From JAGXFP01 sp039714535 (GTDB taxonomy: Bacteria > Desulfobacterota > Desulfobulbia > Desulfobulbales > JAGXFP01), in contig JBDLJC010000028.1 of the NCBI GenBank assembly GCA_039714535.1, forward strand, positions 1 through 42,537: a stretch of DNA of 42,537 nt, read 5' to 3'. Below, in pieces: positions 7,743 through 15,632 of this stretch. The stretch's first letter is position 1. Each line of letters begins with the position of its first letter. The notes under the pieces are model-generated. The model worked only from the letters and a program-made list of their open reading frames with translations. It had not been told where the DNA came from and made no database searches. Made by a program: the position numbers and the translations under genes.

Positions 7743-8534
7743 ATGATCTTTAACTATATTGAAAAACTGGGCTCTTTAGCTCTTTATCATTTGCACGATC
7801 TGGGGCGCATGGGGGGCTTCTTGTTCAGAGCCCTGGCCGGTGTTTTTAAAAGACCATTCCGTTTTCAAACCGTTGTGGTCCAGGTTCGTGAGATCGGGGC
7901 CAACTCGCTGGGATTAATTTTCTTTACGGCGGCTTTTACTGGGATGGTTCTGGGGTTGCAGGGTTATTATACCCTCCGTAAATTTGGTTCTGAGGGTATG
8001 TTGGGGTCGGCTGTAGCCCTTTCCTTGTTACGTGAGATGGGACCGGTCCTCACAGCCTTGATGGTTACCGGTCGGGCCGGATCTGCCATGTGTGCCGAGA
8101 TCGGGATTATGCGGAACAGTGAACAGCTTGATGCCCTAGAGTGTATGGCCGTCGATCCATTTCGTTATCTGATTACCCCTAAATTCATCGCTACCCTGAT
8201 TTCTGTTCCCCTTTTGACCATGGTTTTCAACGTGGTGGGGATTTTTGGCGGTTATGTGGCCGGGGTTCATATGCTCGGGGTTAATCCCGGCGCTTTTTCC
8301 AGCGGGATGGAATTTAGTGTCATCAATAGTGATATCACTATGGGTATAATCAAGTCGCTGGTTTTTGCGCTCCTAATTGCCTGGATATGTACCGGGCGTG
8401 GTTATTTTGTTCATCAGATTAACGACGCCGGTTATGGGGCCGAGGGTGTGAGCCGGGTAACCACCAAGGCGGTGGTGCTCTCTTCCATCTCTATTCTGGT
8501 TTGGGACTATATTCTGACGGCAATATTGTTATGA
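7743..8534 (+). CDS. mlaE: MlaE-type phospholipid ABC transporter permease
   Basis: MlaE is the inner-membrane permease of the MlaFEDB complex that moves phospholipids between the inner membrane and the periplasmic carrier MlaC. The 263 residues hold several membrane spans. The signature region FFTAAFTGMVLGLQGYYTLRKFG and the conserved EMGPVLTALMVTGRAGSAMCAEIG block (split here by reading) with the RNSEQLDALECMAVDPFRYL coupling helix are characteristic of the MlaE/Ttg2B family. The stop overlaps the mlaF start (ATGA). Promoter and terminator positions suggest this is the first gene of the operon. Confidence 0.92.
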   Translation: MIFNYIEKLGSLALYHLHDLGRMGGFLFRALAGVFKRPFRFQTVVVQVREIGANSLGLIFFTAAFTGMVLGLQGYYTLRKFGSEGMLGSAVALSLLREMGPVLTALMVTGRAGSAMCAEIGIMRNSEQLDALECMAVDPFRYLITPKFIATLISVPLLTMVFNVVGIFGGYVAGVHMLGVNPGAFSSGMEFSVINSDITMGIIKSLVFALLIAWICTGRGYFVHQINDAGYGAEGVSRVTTKAVVLSSISILVWDYILTAILL

Positions 8535-9298
8535 GTGAGCCGATAATCAAACTGGTAGATGTGGTCAAGGATTTCGGGGGCCAGCGGATATTGGACCGGG
8601 CGAATTTGGAGATTTTCCCGGGGCGGACCACGGTAATCGCCGGCGGCAGCGGCCAGGGCAAGAGCGTGACCCTGAAACTGATCTTGGGCCTGCTTAAGCC
8701 GGATTCAGGGTCCATTCTGGTCAAGGGGCGGGATGTTGCCGCCATGGGCAGGAGTGAATTGAATGAGATAAGGTCGGTTTTTGGGGTTTTGTTCCAGGGT
8801 GTGGCCTTACTTGATTCGTTGAATGTTTTTGATAATGTGGCGTTGCCGCTCAGGGAGAGAACGCAATTAAGCCGTGAAGAGATTCGGGGGCGAGTGATTG
8901 ATACCCTTGTCCAGCTTGGCTTGGTTGGCCATGATGAAAAGTTCCCGGCCCAATTGAGCGGCGGGATGAAAAAGAGGGTTGGTTTGGCCAGGGCCTTGCA
9001 ATTACAGCCTGAGATCATGCTTTTTGATGAACCGACCACCGGCCTTGATCCCGAGAAAACTAGGGAGATATATCAACTTTTTTTCGAAACCCAGCGGCAG
9101 TTTGATTATACCTCGGTGATTGTTAGTCACGATATCCCCAAGGTTTTTAATCTGGCTGACCAAGTCGTGGTTTTGAATGACGGCAAACTGGTCTCCTTTG
9201 CTAATCCGGAAGAGATTCAGTTATGCGAAATTCCGGAGATCCGGTCTTTTGTAAAGGCTACTATGGGGCATCTTTATTATAGCAGAGATGTAGAATAA
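8531..9298 (+). CDS. mlaF: MlaF-type phospholipid ABC transporter ATPase
   Basis: The cytoplasmic ATPase that powers MlaE. The ATG at 8531 overlaps the mlaE stop, giving 255 residues; longer in-frame extensions into mlaE were rejected. Walker A is GGSGQGKS (residues 38-45), the Q-loop is LFQGVALLDSLNVFDN, the ABC signature is LSGGMKKR, Walker B is IMLFDEPTTGLDP and the switch histidine is in VSHD. The Q-loop wording ALLDSLNVFDNV is a hallmark of MlaF-like proteins. No separate MlaB (STAS) gene is visible, unlike E. coli. Confidence 0.93.
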   Translation: MSEPIIKLVDVVKDFGGQRILDRANLEIFPGRTTVIAGGSGQGKSVTLKLILGLLKPDSGSILVKGRDVAAMGRSELNEIRSVFGVLFQGVALLDSLNVFDNVALPLRERTQLSREEIRGRVIDTLVQLGLVGHDEKFPAQLSGGMKKRVGLARALQLQPEIMLFDEPTTGLDPEKTREIYQLFFETQRQFDYTSVIVSHDIPKVFNLADQVVVLNDGKLVSFANPEEIQLCEIPEIRSFVKATMGHLYYSRDVE

Positions 9299-9319
9299 AT
9301 CCGGCTCTGCCCGGAATAA

Positions 9320-9784
9320 ATGAAAAGTGATTTTACCATGAAAAAATTTAATCTTGAATTGGCTGTCGGTCTGTTCCTGCTTGCCGGCTTTTTCTGCTTT
9401 GCCTATTTGTCCCTGCAACTCGGTGAGGTCTCTATCTTTGCCGCTGAAAAAAATTACACCCTGGTTGCTGAGTTTGATAGCGTTTCCGGACTCAAGGAAG
9501 GGGCGGTTCTGGAAATTGCCGGGGTAAATATTGGTAAAGTAGCCAGGGTGGTGCTGGGCGAAGATGATCGCGCCCGGGTTTATCTGCAGATTCCCAATGA
9601 GGTTGTTATTTACGAAGATACCGTAGCCTCGATCCGGACCCGGGGGATTATCGGTAGTAAATACATAAGGATTATTCCGGGGGGCTCAGATGAGATTCTT
9701 CATGATGGCGATTTTATTACTGAAACCGAGTCGGCCATTGATCTTGAGGGAATGGTGAGTAAATATATCTTTGGCGATGTTTAA
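9320..9784 (+). CDS. mlaD: MlaD-type MCE-domain lipid-binding protein
   Basis: MlaD is anchored in the inner membrane and forms a hexameric MCE ring in the periplasm that passes phospholipid between MlaFE and MlaC. The 154 residues contain one N-terminal membrane span (about residues 11-32) and then a single MCE domain (LVAEFDSVSGLKEGAVLEIAG to KYIRIIPGG). It is shorter than E. coli MlaD (183), missing most of the C-terminal helix. Two ATGs (9320 and 9338) are possible; the first has a weak GGAA before it. Confidence 0.9.
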   Translation: MKSDFTMKKFNLELAVGLFLLAGFFCFAYLSLQLGEVSIFAAEKNYTLVAEFDSVSGLKEGAVLEIAGVNIGKVARVVLGEDDRARVYLQIPNEVVIYEDTVASIRTRGIIGSKYIRIIPGGSDEILHDGDFITETESAIDLEGMVSKYIFGDV

Positions 9785-9790
9785 GCGCTT

Positions 9791-10615
9791 ATGAGTTATT
9801 TCTCCGTTTATTTCCTGGTGTTGTTTCTTACGCTGAGTTTGCCTGGATTAGTAGAGGCTGCAGACGAAGGCTCTGGCAAGAATGTTGCCGGCGCTGTTTC
9901 TACGGTTGCGGGACAGGGTGTTCTTGAAGATAAAGGTGGAGACGAGACTGAGTATTTTGAGGATGACTGGCTGGAAGAGGAGGAGTATCCAGTCGTTCAG
10001 GTCGCAGATCCCCTGGAGCCGGTTAATCGAATTTTTTTCCATTTTAACGATAAACTTTACTTCTGGGTGTTAAAGCCTCTGGCCAGAACCTATAGTTTTG
10101 TGACCCCGAAACCGGCCCGAAAATGCGTTGGCAACTTCTTTTATAATCTCAAGACCCCGATCCGGTTGGTGAATAACCTCTTGCAAGGTAAATTCGCAGC
10201 GGGTGGTGTTGAGTTGACCAGATTCATGGTGAATACGACCGTGGGTTTGGCGGGCTTGTGGGATCCTGCCCGCAATTGGCTTAATATCTCGGCCAACGAG
10301 GAGGATTTCGGGCAGACCCTTGGTAAGTACGGTATCGGTGAAGGTTTTTACATATGCTGGCCGGTGCTTGGTCCTTCAAATTTGCGGGATACCCTGGGAG
10401 CTGGTGGGGACTATTTTCTCGATCCGGTTTCTTATCTCGGCTTTAACGGCCAAAATGATGAAGCCCTGGCTCTGAAAGGCGGTGAGACGATTAACAAGAC
10501 CTCGTTGAGTCTTGGTGACTATGAAAATTTTAAAAATGCGACCTTTGATCCTTATGGCGCCTTACGGGATGCTTATTTTCATAAGCGACGCGCCCAGATA
10601 AGAGATGATGAATAA
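9791..10615 (+). CDS. mlaA: MlaA (VacJ)-family outer-membrane lipid protein without a lipobox
   Basis: MlaA extracts mislocalised phospholipid from the outer leaflet of the outer membrane and hands it to MlaC. This 274-residue protein has a signal peptide (about residues 1-23, ending LVEA), an acidic linker rich in Glu/Asp (about 45-65), then the family core beginning DPLEPVNRIFFHFNDKLY and including NFFYNLKTPIRLVNNLLQG and DFGQTLGKYGIGEG. The E. coli protein is a lipoprotein; here no cysteine follows the signal peptide, so it is probably not lipidated. Located six bases after mlaD, it belongs to the operon. Confidence 0.9.
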   Translation: MSYFSVYFLVLFLTLSLPGLVEAADEGSGKNVAGAVSTVAGQGVLEDKGGDETEYFEDDWLEEEEYPVVQVADPLEPVNRIFFHFNDKLYFWVLKPLARTYSFVTPKPARKCVGNFFYNLKTPIRLVNNLLQGKFAAGGVELTRFMVNTTVGLAGLWDPARNWLNISANEEDFGQTLGKYGIGEGFYICWPVLGPSNLRDTLGAGGDYFLDPVSYLGFNGQNDEALALKGGETINKTSLSLGDYENFKNATFDPYGALRDAYFHKRRAQIRDDE

Positions 10616-10647
10616 AACAATTTGTTTTTTTAACTGGTAGAATATAG

Positions 10648-11286
10648 ATGAAATTGATGATGAAAATGAAAAAGATTCTTGGTGTATTAGCGATTGTGTG
10701 TCTTGTCTTGCCCCCTCTGGTGTTTGGGGCTTCTGCCGCACCAATTGAACAGGTGAGAGATACGGTGGAGGGAATTCTGGCAGTCATGCGAGATGAAGCT
10801 CTCAGCGATCCTGCCCAAAAGGATGAGCGTCGGACTAAGTTGATGGCTTTGGTCGATGATCGTTTTGACTTTATGGAGATGGCAAAGAGATCTCTGGGCA
10901 GGAACTGGAAGGTTCGGACCAAGGAAGAAAGAGCTGTTTTTCAGGATCTTTTTGCCGATCTGTTGAAAAATACCTACGTTGGCCGAATAGAGGCGTACTC
11001 CGATGAAAAAATAGAATATAGCAAGGAGATCTTTGGTCGGAATAAAAGTGATCGGGCCAAAGTCTACACCAAGATCCTTAAGAATGGTCATGAAATTCCT
11101 ATCAATTATAGCTTGATGGTTAAAGGGAATGAGTGGCTCGTTTATGATGTGGTCATTGAAGGGGTGAGCCTGGTCAGGAATTATCGAACCGAGTTTGGCC
11201 GGATACTCAATAAGGAAAAGTTCCCCGGGCTGCTTAGCCGGATACAGGAAAAAATCCAGATAAACGAAGAGAAGCGGGAAAAATAA
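10648..11286 (+). CDS. mlaC: MlaC-type periplasmic phospholipid carrier
   Basis: MlaC (Ttg2D family) shuttles phospholipid across the periplasm between MlaA and MlaFED. The 212 residues start with a signal peptide (about residues 1-30, ending GASA-A) and continue with the family pattern: VDDRFDFMEMAKRSLGRNWK, a FQDLFADLLKNTYVGRIEAY helix and the beta-rich INYSLMVKGNEWLVYDVVIEGVSLVRNYR close to the C-terminus. The charged tail is typical. The next gene begins at the base after its stop, consistent with translational coupling. Confidence 0.92.
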   Translation: MKLMMKMKKILGVLAIVCLVLPPLVFGASAAPIEQVRDTVEGILAVMRDEALSDPAQKDERRTKLMALVDDRFDFMEMAKRSLGRNWKVRTKEERAVFQDLFADLLKNTYVGRIEAYSDEKIEYSKEIFGRNKSDRAKVYTKILKNGHEIPINYSLMVKGNEWLVYDVVIEGVSLVRNYRTEFGRILNKEKFPGLLSRIQEKIQINEEKREK

Positions 11287-11757
11287 ATGGGTGATGTTAC
11301 TACGACTGTCTGCGACCTCGGTGCAGATACCCTCAAGACCGTCTTTAAATTTCTGACGGAAGAAGAGGTTTACGAGATCTGTCCTTATTTGGAACTCAAG
11401 TCCTGGAGTAAAGGGGACGTGTTGATGAATGATGGGGAACAGGGCGACTTTATGGGATTTGTTTTGGACGGGAAATTGGTGGTGAAAAAAGAGACCAGTT
11501 TCCCCGGGCGTTTTACCCTGATCGCCATTTTGGATCGCGGGGCGATGGTGGGTGAGATTTCGGCAGTTGATCGTGGACTCAGGACTGCAACCGTTGCCGC
11601 TATGGAAGATGCCAGTATGCTGGTGCTCTCCTGTGATGATCTGGAAAGACTAATTTTTGAAAATCCGGCTTTGGGTTTCAAGGTATTCAGGCGGATCATT
11701 CATGTGCTGAGTATCAGGCAAAGGCGGGCCTATGATCGCCTCTCGGCCTTGCTCTAA
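11287..11757 (+). CDS. Cyclic-nucleotide-binding-domain protein
   Basis: A 156-residue protein containing one cNMP-binding beta-barrel: LKSWSKGDVLMNDGEQGDFMGFVLDGKLVV, then the phosphate-binding region GAMVGEISAVDRGLRTATVAA. No DNA-binding helix-turn-helix follows, so it is probably not a CRP-type regulator but a stand-alone sensor. Key GE and R-T-A residues of the phosphate cassette are present. It starts immediately after mlaC (zero spacing) and therefore seems to be an operon member that could tune phospholipid transport; that link is inference. Confidence 0.8.
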   Translation: MGDVTTTVCDLGADTLKTVFKFLTEEEVYEICPYLELKSWSKGDVLMNDGEQGDFMGFVLDGKLVVKKETSFPGRFTLIAILDRGAMVGEISAVDRGLRTATVAAMEDASMLVLSCDDLERLIFENPALGFKVFRRIIHVLSIRQRRAYDRLSALL

Positions 11758-11812
11758 ATATTTTTCCTCTCCTGTAAATTTTAAATATTTAAAAAAATCG
11801 GCAACACCATCA

Positions 11813-12331
11813 ATGCATCGTCGAGCCATAAAAAAAAACAGGCCCAGCGGCTCCGTTCTGGCCGGAGGTGGTGGGGGAAGGGGCCGGTTCCAGGATGAAC
11901 TGGTGGCTCTAATGATGAAGGTGCTGGGTGTCGAGGGTCTGTTCTGCGTTGTTGCCGTTGTGGTAATGAGTATTCTTTTTGTCCTCAGCTATAAGACTGT
12001 TCTGTGGATAGCGGTTTTTTCTGTGCCGATGGCTTTTTTGCCGAGTATTGCTATCCGTTGGCTGGATAAAAACTTGCTTGGTCTGTATCGCCTGGTTCAA
12101 AATAAGCTCGGGCGCCTCCAGACCGGATTTTTGGCTTTTTTTGCCTGTTTGTTTGGTGTTGTTTTTATCTTCTTGATGTTGTTGGGCTACCCGATGGCTC
12201 TGGTGTTTAGCTGGTTCGAATTAGAAGAAGTGGCGCATCACTACGGGCGTTGGACGACCAATTTGGGGATTGTCGCAGCGATAATCTTATGGTTGCGGTG
12301 TTCATTTCCAAAACACTTTAGCCGGGTCTAG
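11813..12331 (+). CDS. Hypothetical small membrane protein
   Basis: From the ATG at 11813 the protein has 172 residues; a longer reading would overlap the previous gene. It opens with a basic and glycine-rich stretch (GGGGGRGR), then has three to four hydrophobic segments (about residues 44-64, 65-85, 108-135 and 148-166). No recognised domain. Similar proteins are not known to me, but the position at the end of the mla operon suggests an envelope role, which is inference. Confidence 0.55.
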   Translation: MHRRAIKKNRPSGSVLAGGGGGRGRFQDELVALMMKVLGVEGLFCVVAVVVMSILFVLSYKTVLWIAVFSVPMAFLPSIAIRWLDKNLLGLYRLVQNKLGRLQTGFLAFFACLFGVVFIFLMLLGYPMALVFSWFELEEVAHHYGRWTTNLGIVAAIILWLRCSFPKHFSRV

Positions 12332-12655
12332 TGTCCAGTCAAAGATAGAAAGGTTGCCTTGGTTGCCCCGAGCAGTATGAGGCGGCGCTATCTGTTGGTC
12401 TATGTTGTGCCTAGTGCGTTGCGGTTTTCGTCACATAAAAAGACCACGAAATATCATCTTGCTTCATCCAGGCCCTGACACTCGTTATGGTGGCGGAGAA
12501 TTTTTATTGCCAATCGGGTGGAGGCGGCTTTCCCTTTCCTGTTTTGCTATCGGATTATGCCGTGATGCCTCTTGCTAAATCCCTTGACAACTAAAGATTA
12601 TAACGTATAATCACGCGGTTTATACTTGGGTTTTATCTCTCTTGTGGAAGATGCT
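12332..12655. other. Intergenic region before the fatty-acid/L32 operon
   Basis: 324 bases with no gene. The only clear element is the promoter at 12584-12611; the rest shows no repeats or strong hairpins to me. Confidence 0.6.
12584..12611 (+). promoter_or_regulatory. Strong sigma-70 promoter for DUF177-rpmF-plsX-fabH
   Basis: TTGACA at 12584-12589 and a perfect TATAAT at 12606-12611 with a 16-base spacer. Transcription would begin near 12618, which makes a TTG start at 12626 too close and supports the GTG at 12656 with its GGAAG. Confidence 0.8.
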
Positions 12656-13180
12656 GTGTTACAGGTACAAACTGTTGAAATCCCTGAAGAAGGTCTGTCG
12701 GTAAAAGTTACTGACCTATCGTGGTTTCCTGATCGGGAAGTTGCGAGAAAAGGAGATCTTGAGGTAGAGGTTTCTTTTGCTCGCCGCAATGAGAGAATTA
12801 TTGTTGCCGGTTCGATTGACTTGGTTATGCTGGAAGTCTGCGATAGGTGTCTTGCAGAGTTTGAGTTTCCGAAGCATATAGCATTTCGCGTAGTTTTTGA
12901 TCTGGGCGGTGAAGATCCAGCGTTGACCGCCAAGGAGTATGAGTGTGACCAAGAGGAGATGGATGTAGTGTTTCTTGAAGACACCGTCATCGATCTTGGC
13001 GCTATTTTGGCCCAGCAGGTCATGATGGCGGTGCCCCAGAAAAATCTTTGTCAGAGTGACTGCCGAGGTTTTTGTGCCGGTTGTGGGGCGGATCTCAATA
13101 AAAACAAATGCGGTTGTGAGGTTGGAGACTCTGATTCACCTTTTGGTGTTCTCCGCCAATTGACCACGAAAAAGAATTAG
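12656..13180 (+). CDS. DUF177 (YceD-like) protein
   Basis: DUF177/YceD proteins are found next to rpmF in most bacteria and are linked to 23S rRNA accumulation in some organisms, though their exact role is unclear. From the GTG at 12656 (GGAAG spaced 4-5 bases) it has 174 residues. The N-terminal VEIPEEGLSVKV, the CDRCLAEF pair and the C-terminal cysteine cluster CQSDCRGFCAGCGADLNKN are typical of the family, including two CxxC-like pairs that could bind zinc. rpmF follows after about 107 bases, the canonical neighbour. Confidence 0.85.
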   Translation: MLQVQTVEIPEEGLSVKVTDLSWFPDREVARKGDLEVEVSFARRNERIIVAGSIDLVMLEVCDRCLAEFEFPKHIAFRVVFDLGGEDPALTAKEYECDQEEMDVVFLEDTVIDLGAILAQQVMMAVPQKNLCQSDCRGFCAGCGADLNKNKCGCEVGDSDSPFGVLRQLTTKKN

Positions 13181-13246
13181 TGATGCAGCCGGACTTGCTT
13201 TGCTCCGGTTATTAATTATCGCTATAAATATTTCGAATACGAATAT

Positions 13247-13271
13247 ACGGTAAAATCTCGTTTTTTGCCGT
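13247..13271 (+). promoter_or_regulatory. Hairpin immediately upstream of the rpmF ribosome-binding site
   Basis: ACGGTAAAA (13247-13255) pairs with TTTTGCCGT (13263-13271) through nine base pairs including one T-G, around a seven-base loop. It ends 4 bases before the GGAGG of rpmF. Such leader hairpins can act as translational operators or as RNA-processing sites; here the function is inferred only from position. Confidence 0.45.
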
Positions 13272-13287
13272 AAATGGAGGAAAAAAA

Positions 13288-13479
13288 ATGGCTTTACCTA
13301 AAAGAAGACAGTCCCATTCCAGAACCAGACTTCGGCGTTCCCATGATGCCTTGACCGGGCCGACCATCTCGACCTGCTCGTCCTGTGGTGAGCCTAAACT
13401 GCCCCATCGGCTATGTTCCAGTTGCGGTTCCTATAAGAGCCGAACAGTCGTTCAACTCGAAGAAGATTTCCTGGAATAG
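13288..13479 (+). CDS. rpmF: 50S ribosomal protein L32
   Basis: A 63-residue basic protein, usual length for bL32. The N-terminus ALPKRRQSHSRTRLRRSHDA and the two cysteine pairs (CSSC and CSSC), giving a four-cysteine zinc site, are diagnostic. A strong GGAGG precedes the ATG by about 8 bases. It sits between DUF177 and plsX, the standard linkage of a ribosomal protein with phospholipid and fatty acid genes. Confidence 0.98.
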   Translation: MALPKRRQSHSRTRLRRSHDALTGPTISTCSSCGEPKLPHRLCSSCGSYKSRTVVQLEEDFLE

Positions 13480-13483
13480 TTTA

Positions 13484-14533
13484 GTGCGGATTGCGCTTGA
13501 TTCCATGGGGGGTGATCGAGGTCCGGAAGACATTGTCTCTGGGGCTATTCAGGCCGTTACTGAGGCGGACCTGGCAGTTACTCTCTTCGGTGATGAAGAA
13601 AAACTTACTGCCATTTTGGAACAAAGCGGTTCGTATGACTCGGGGCGCATCGATATCGTTCACACCACTGAAGTTGTAGGTATGGGTGAATCTCCCATCG
13701 ATGCGATCCGGCGGAAGCGCGATGCGTCGATTGTGGTGGCTTTTAAGCGGCTCAAAGCCGGCGAGGTTGATGCGGTGGTGAGTGCCGGTAACTCTGGAGC
13801 GACCATGGCCGCGGCCGTGCGTTCGCTGGGTAGGCTGAAGAATATTGTCCGGCCCGGTATCGCCAGTATCTTCCCCACCCTTAAAAAACCAGTTGTCATG
13901 ATGGATGTTGGTGCCAATGTTGATTGTCGGCCCAAGCATCTTTTACAGTTTGGTTTAATGGCCACCGCCTTCTCGGAGGGGATAATTGGTAATGATCGTC
14001 CGCGGGTGGGAGTCCTTAGTATTGGTGCGGAACAGGGTAAGGGTAATTCCCTGGTGCGTAAGGCCGATAAGTTGTTTCGTGACTCTACCCTTAACTACAT
14101 CGGTAATATTGAGGGTAGCGATACTTTCAAGGGTGATGTGGATGTTATTGTCTGTGATGGTTTTGTCGGCAACGTTTCGCTAAAGATAAGCGAGGGGCTT
14201 GCCGAGGCCATGACCACTATGTTACGCGCCGAGATTAACAATAGTATGATGGCAAAGTTGGGTTATCTCCTTTCCCGAGGTGCCTTCTCCAGGTTTAAAA
14301 AAAGAATCGACTACGCCGAATATGGGGGCGCACCACTGCTAGGTCTCAACGGGACAGGCATTGTTTGTCATGGTCGCTCCAATCCCATGGCGATAAAAAA
14401 TGCAATTCATGTGGCTGCTGAAACTGTCCAGAATAAGGTCAACAAGCGCATTGTAGAACTGATGTCTGAGCTAGCTGAGTCATCAGGAGAAGGCTCTGCC
14501 AGTGATGATATTCCTCAAGGGGGAGCGTTATAA
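13484..14533 (+). CDS. plsX: Phosphate acyltransferase PlsX
   Basis: PlsX converts acyl-ACP to acyl-phosphate for the PlsY route of phospholipid synthesis. From the GTG at 13484 the protein is 349 residues and begins VRIALDSMGGDRGPEDIV, the family's standard opening; a longer frame overlapping rpmF was rejected. Conserved blocks VVSAGNSGATMA, MMDVGANVDCRP and CDGFVGNVSLKISEG are all present. It starts 4 bases after rpmF and its stop overlaps the fabH ATG by one base, so rpmF-plsX-fabH are one unit. Confidence 0.96.
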   Translation: MRIALDSMGGDRGPEDIVSGAIQAVTEADLAVTLFGDEEKLTAILEQSGSYDSGRIDIVHTTEVVGMGESPIDAIRRKRDASIVVAFKRLKAGEVDAVVSAGNSGATMAAAVRSLGRLKNIVRPGIASIFPTLKKPVVMMDVGANVDCRPKHLLQFGLMATAFSEGIIGNDRPRVGVLSIGAEQGKGNSLVRKADKLFRDSTLNYIGNIEGSDTFKGDVDVIVCDGFVGNVSLKISEGLAEAMTTMLRAEINNSMMAKLGYLLSRGAFSRFKKRIDYAEYGGAPLLGLNGTGIVCHGRSNPMAIKNAIHVAAETVQNKVNKRIVELMSELAESSGEGSASDDIPQGGAL

Positions 14534-15558
14534 TGTTCAGGGCGGTTATGGAAGGCACTGGCTCTTGTTTGCCTGAATACAAATTGACCAATGATAAGTT
14601 GGAAGAATTGGTGGAGACCTCCGATGAATGGATTATCACCAGAACCGGTATCGGTTGTCGCCGGATAGCCGGACCGGGAGAAGCTACCTCAAAGCTTTCT
14701 GCCGAGGCGGCCCGACGGGCCATGGACATGGCCGGAGTTGCGGCTGAGGATATTGGCACGATCATTGTCGGGACTATAACTTCCGAGATGACCATGCCTT
14801 CCTGTGCCTGTCTGGTGCAAAAGGAAATCGGGGCAGTCAATGCCTATGCCTTTGATATCTCGGCGGCCTGTTCGGGCTTTATTTACGCTCTGGAGCTGGC
14901 CGATAAAATGATTAAGGCTAACCCTGATCAGAAAATATTGGTTATCGGCGCCGAGAATCTCTCGGCCAGGGTTAACTGGAGTGATCGTAATACCTGTGTG
15001 TTGTTTGGTGACGGTGCCGGAGCGGCAGTAATCGGAGCCGATGATAGCGGTCATGGTCTGTTGGCCAGTAAACTGTTCTCGGATGGCCGTTTGGGTGATC
15101 TGCTTTACATGAACAGTGCTCCGAGTATGAACCCGCACATTGATATGGATTCTGCTGGAGCCGGAGATTTTGATCCATCCAGACTTGGTACCCCCTTGGC
15201 TGATGAAGGGTCTTATATTAAGATGGCTGGTCGAGAAGTTTTTAAGAATGCGGTTTTGGCCATGGAGAGTTCTGTCGATCAGGTTCTTGAGGAGGCAGGG
15301 GTCAGTGGCCGTGACATTGATTGGATTATACCCCATCAGGCCAATATCAGGATATTGCATAATCTTGGTGAAAGACTTGGGGTTCCCCAGGAAAAAATAT
15401 TCATAAATATTCATAAGTATGGTAATACATCGGCGGCGACTGTTCCTATCGCATTTGATGAAGCGAATCGTGGTGGTTTACTAAAAAGTGGCGATTTGAT
15501 TCTGACCTGCGCTTTCGGTGGTGGCTTTACCTGGGGAGCGGAGATCATCAGGTGGTGA
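14533..15558 (+). CDS. fabH: Beta-ketoacyl-ACP synthase III
   Basis: FabH starts fatty acid chains by condensing an acyl-CoA primer with malonyl-ACP. The 341 residues contain the catalytic triad Cys113 (AACSGF), His268 (PHQANIRI) and Asn298 (GNTSAA), matching the family. An insert of about 15 residues near 195-215 (NSAPSMNPHIDMD) makes it longer than the 317 residues of E. coli. The start overlaps the plsX stop. An acyl-CoA dehydrogenase follows instead of the usual fabD. Confidence 0.96.
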   Translation: MFRAVMEGTGSCLPEYKLTNDKLEELVETSDEWIITRTGIGCRRIAGPGEATSKLSAEAARRAMDMAGVAAEDIGTIIVGTITSEMTMPSCACLVQKEIGAVNAYAFDISAACSGFIYALELADKMIKANPDQKILVIGAENLSARVNWSDRNTCVLFGDGAGAAVIGADDSGHGLLASKLFSDGRLGDLLYMNSAPSMNPHIDMDSAGAGDFDPSRLGTPLADEGSYIKMAGREVFKNAVLAMESSVDQVLEEAGVSGRDIDWIIPHQANIRILHNLGERLGVPQEKIFINIHKYGNTSAATVPIAFDEANRGGLLKSGDLILTCAFGGGFTWGAEIIRW

Positions 15559-15632
15559 TTACTGTCATGCTCTTCTTGTCTTATCCGAGATGACTTTTTT
15601 TTTGAAATTCAAATAAAATAATAAAGGGGAGC

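Noticed and set aside
13385..13483. Longer PlsX beginning inside rpmF
   Set aside because: The family starts at the VRIALDSMGGD sequence; the extension only overlaps the L32 gene in another frame.
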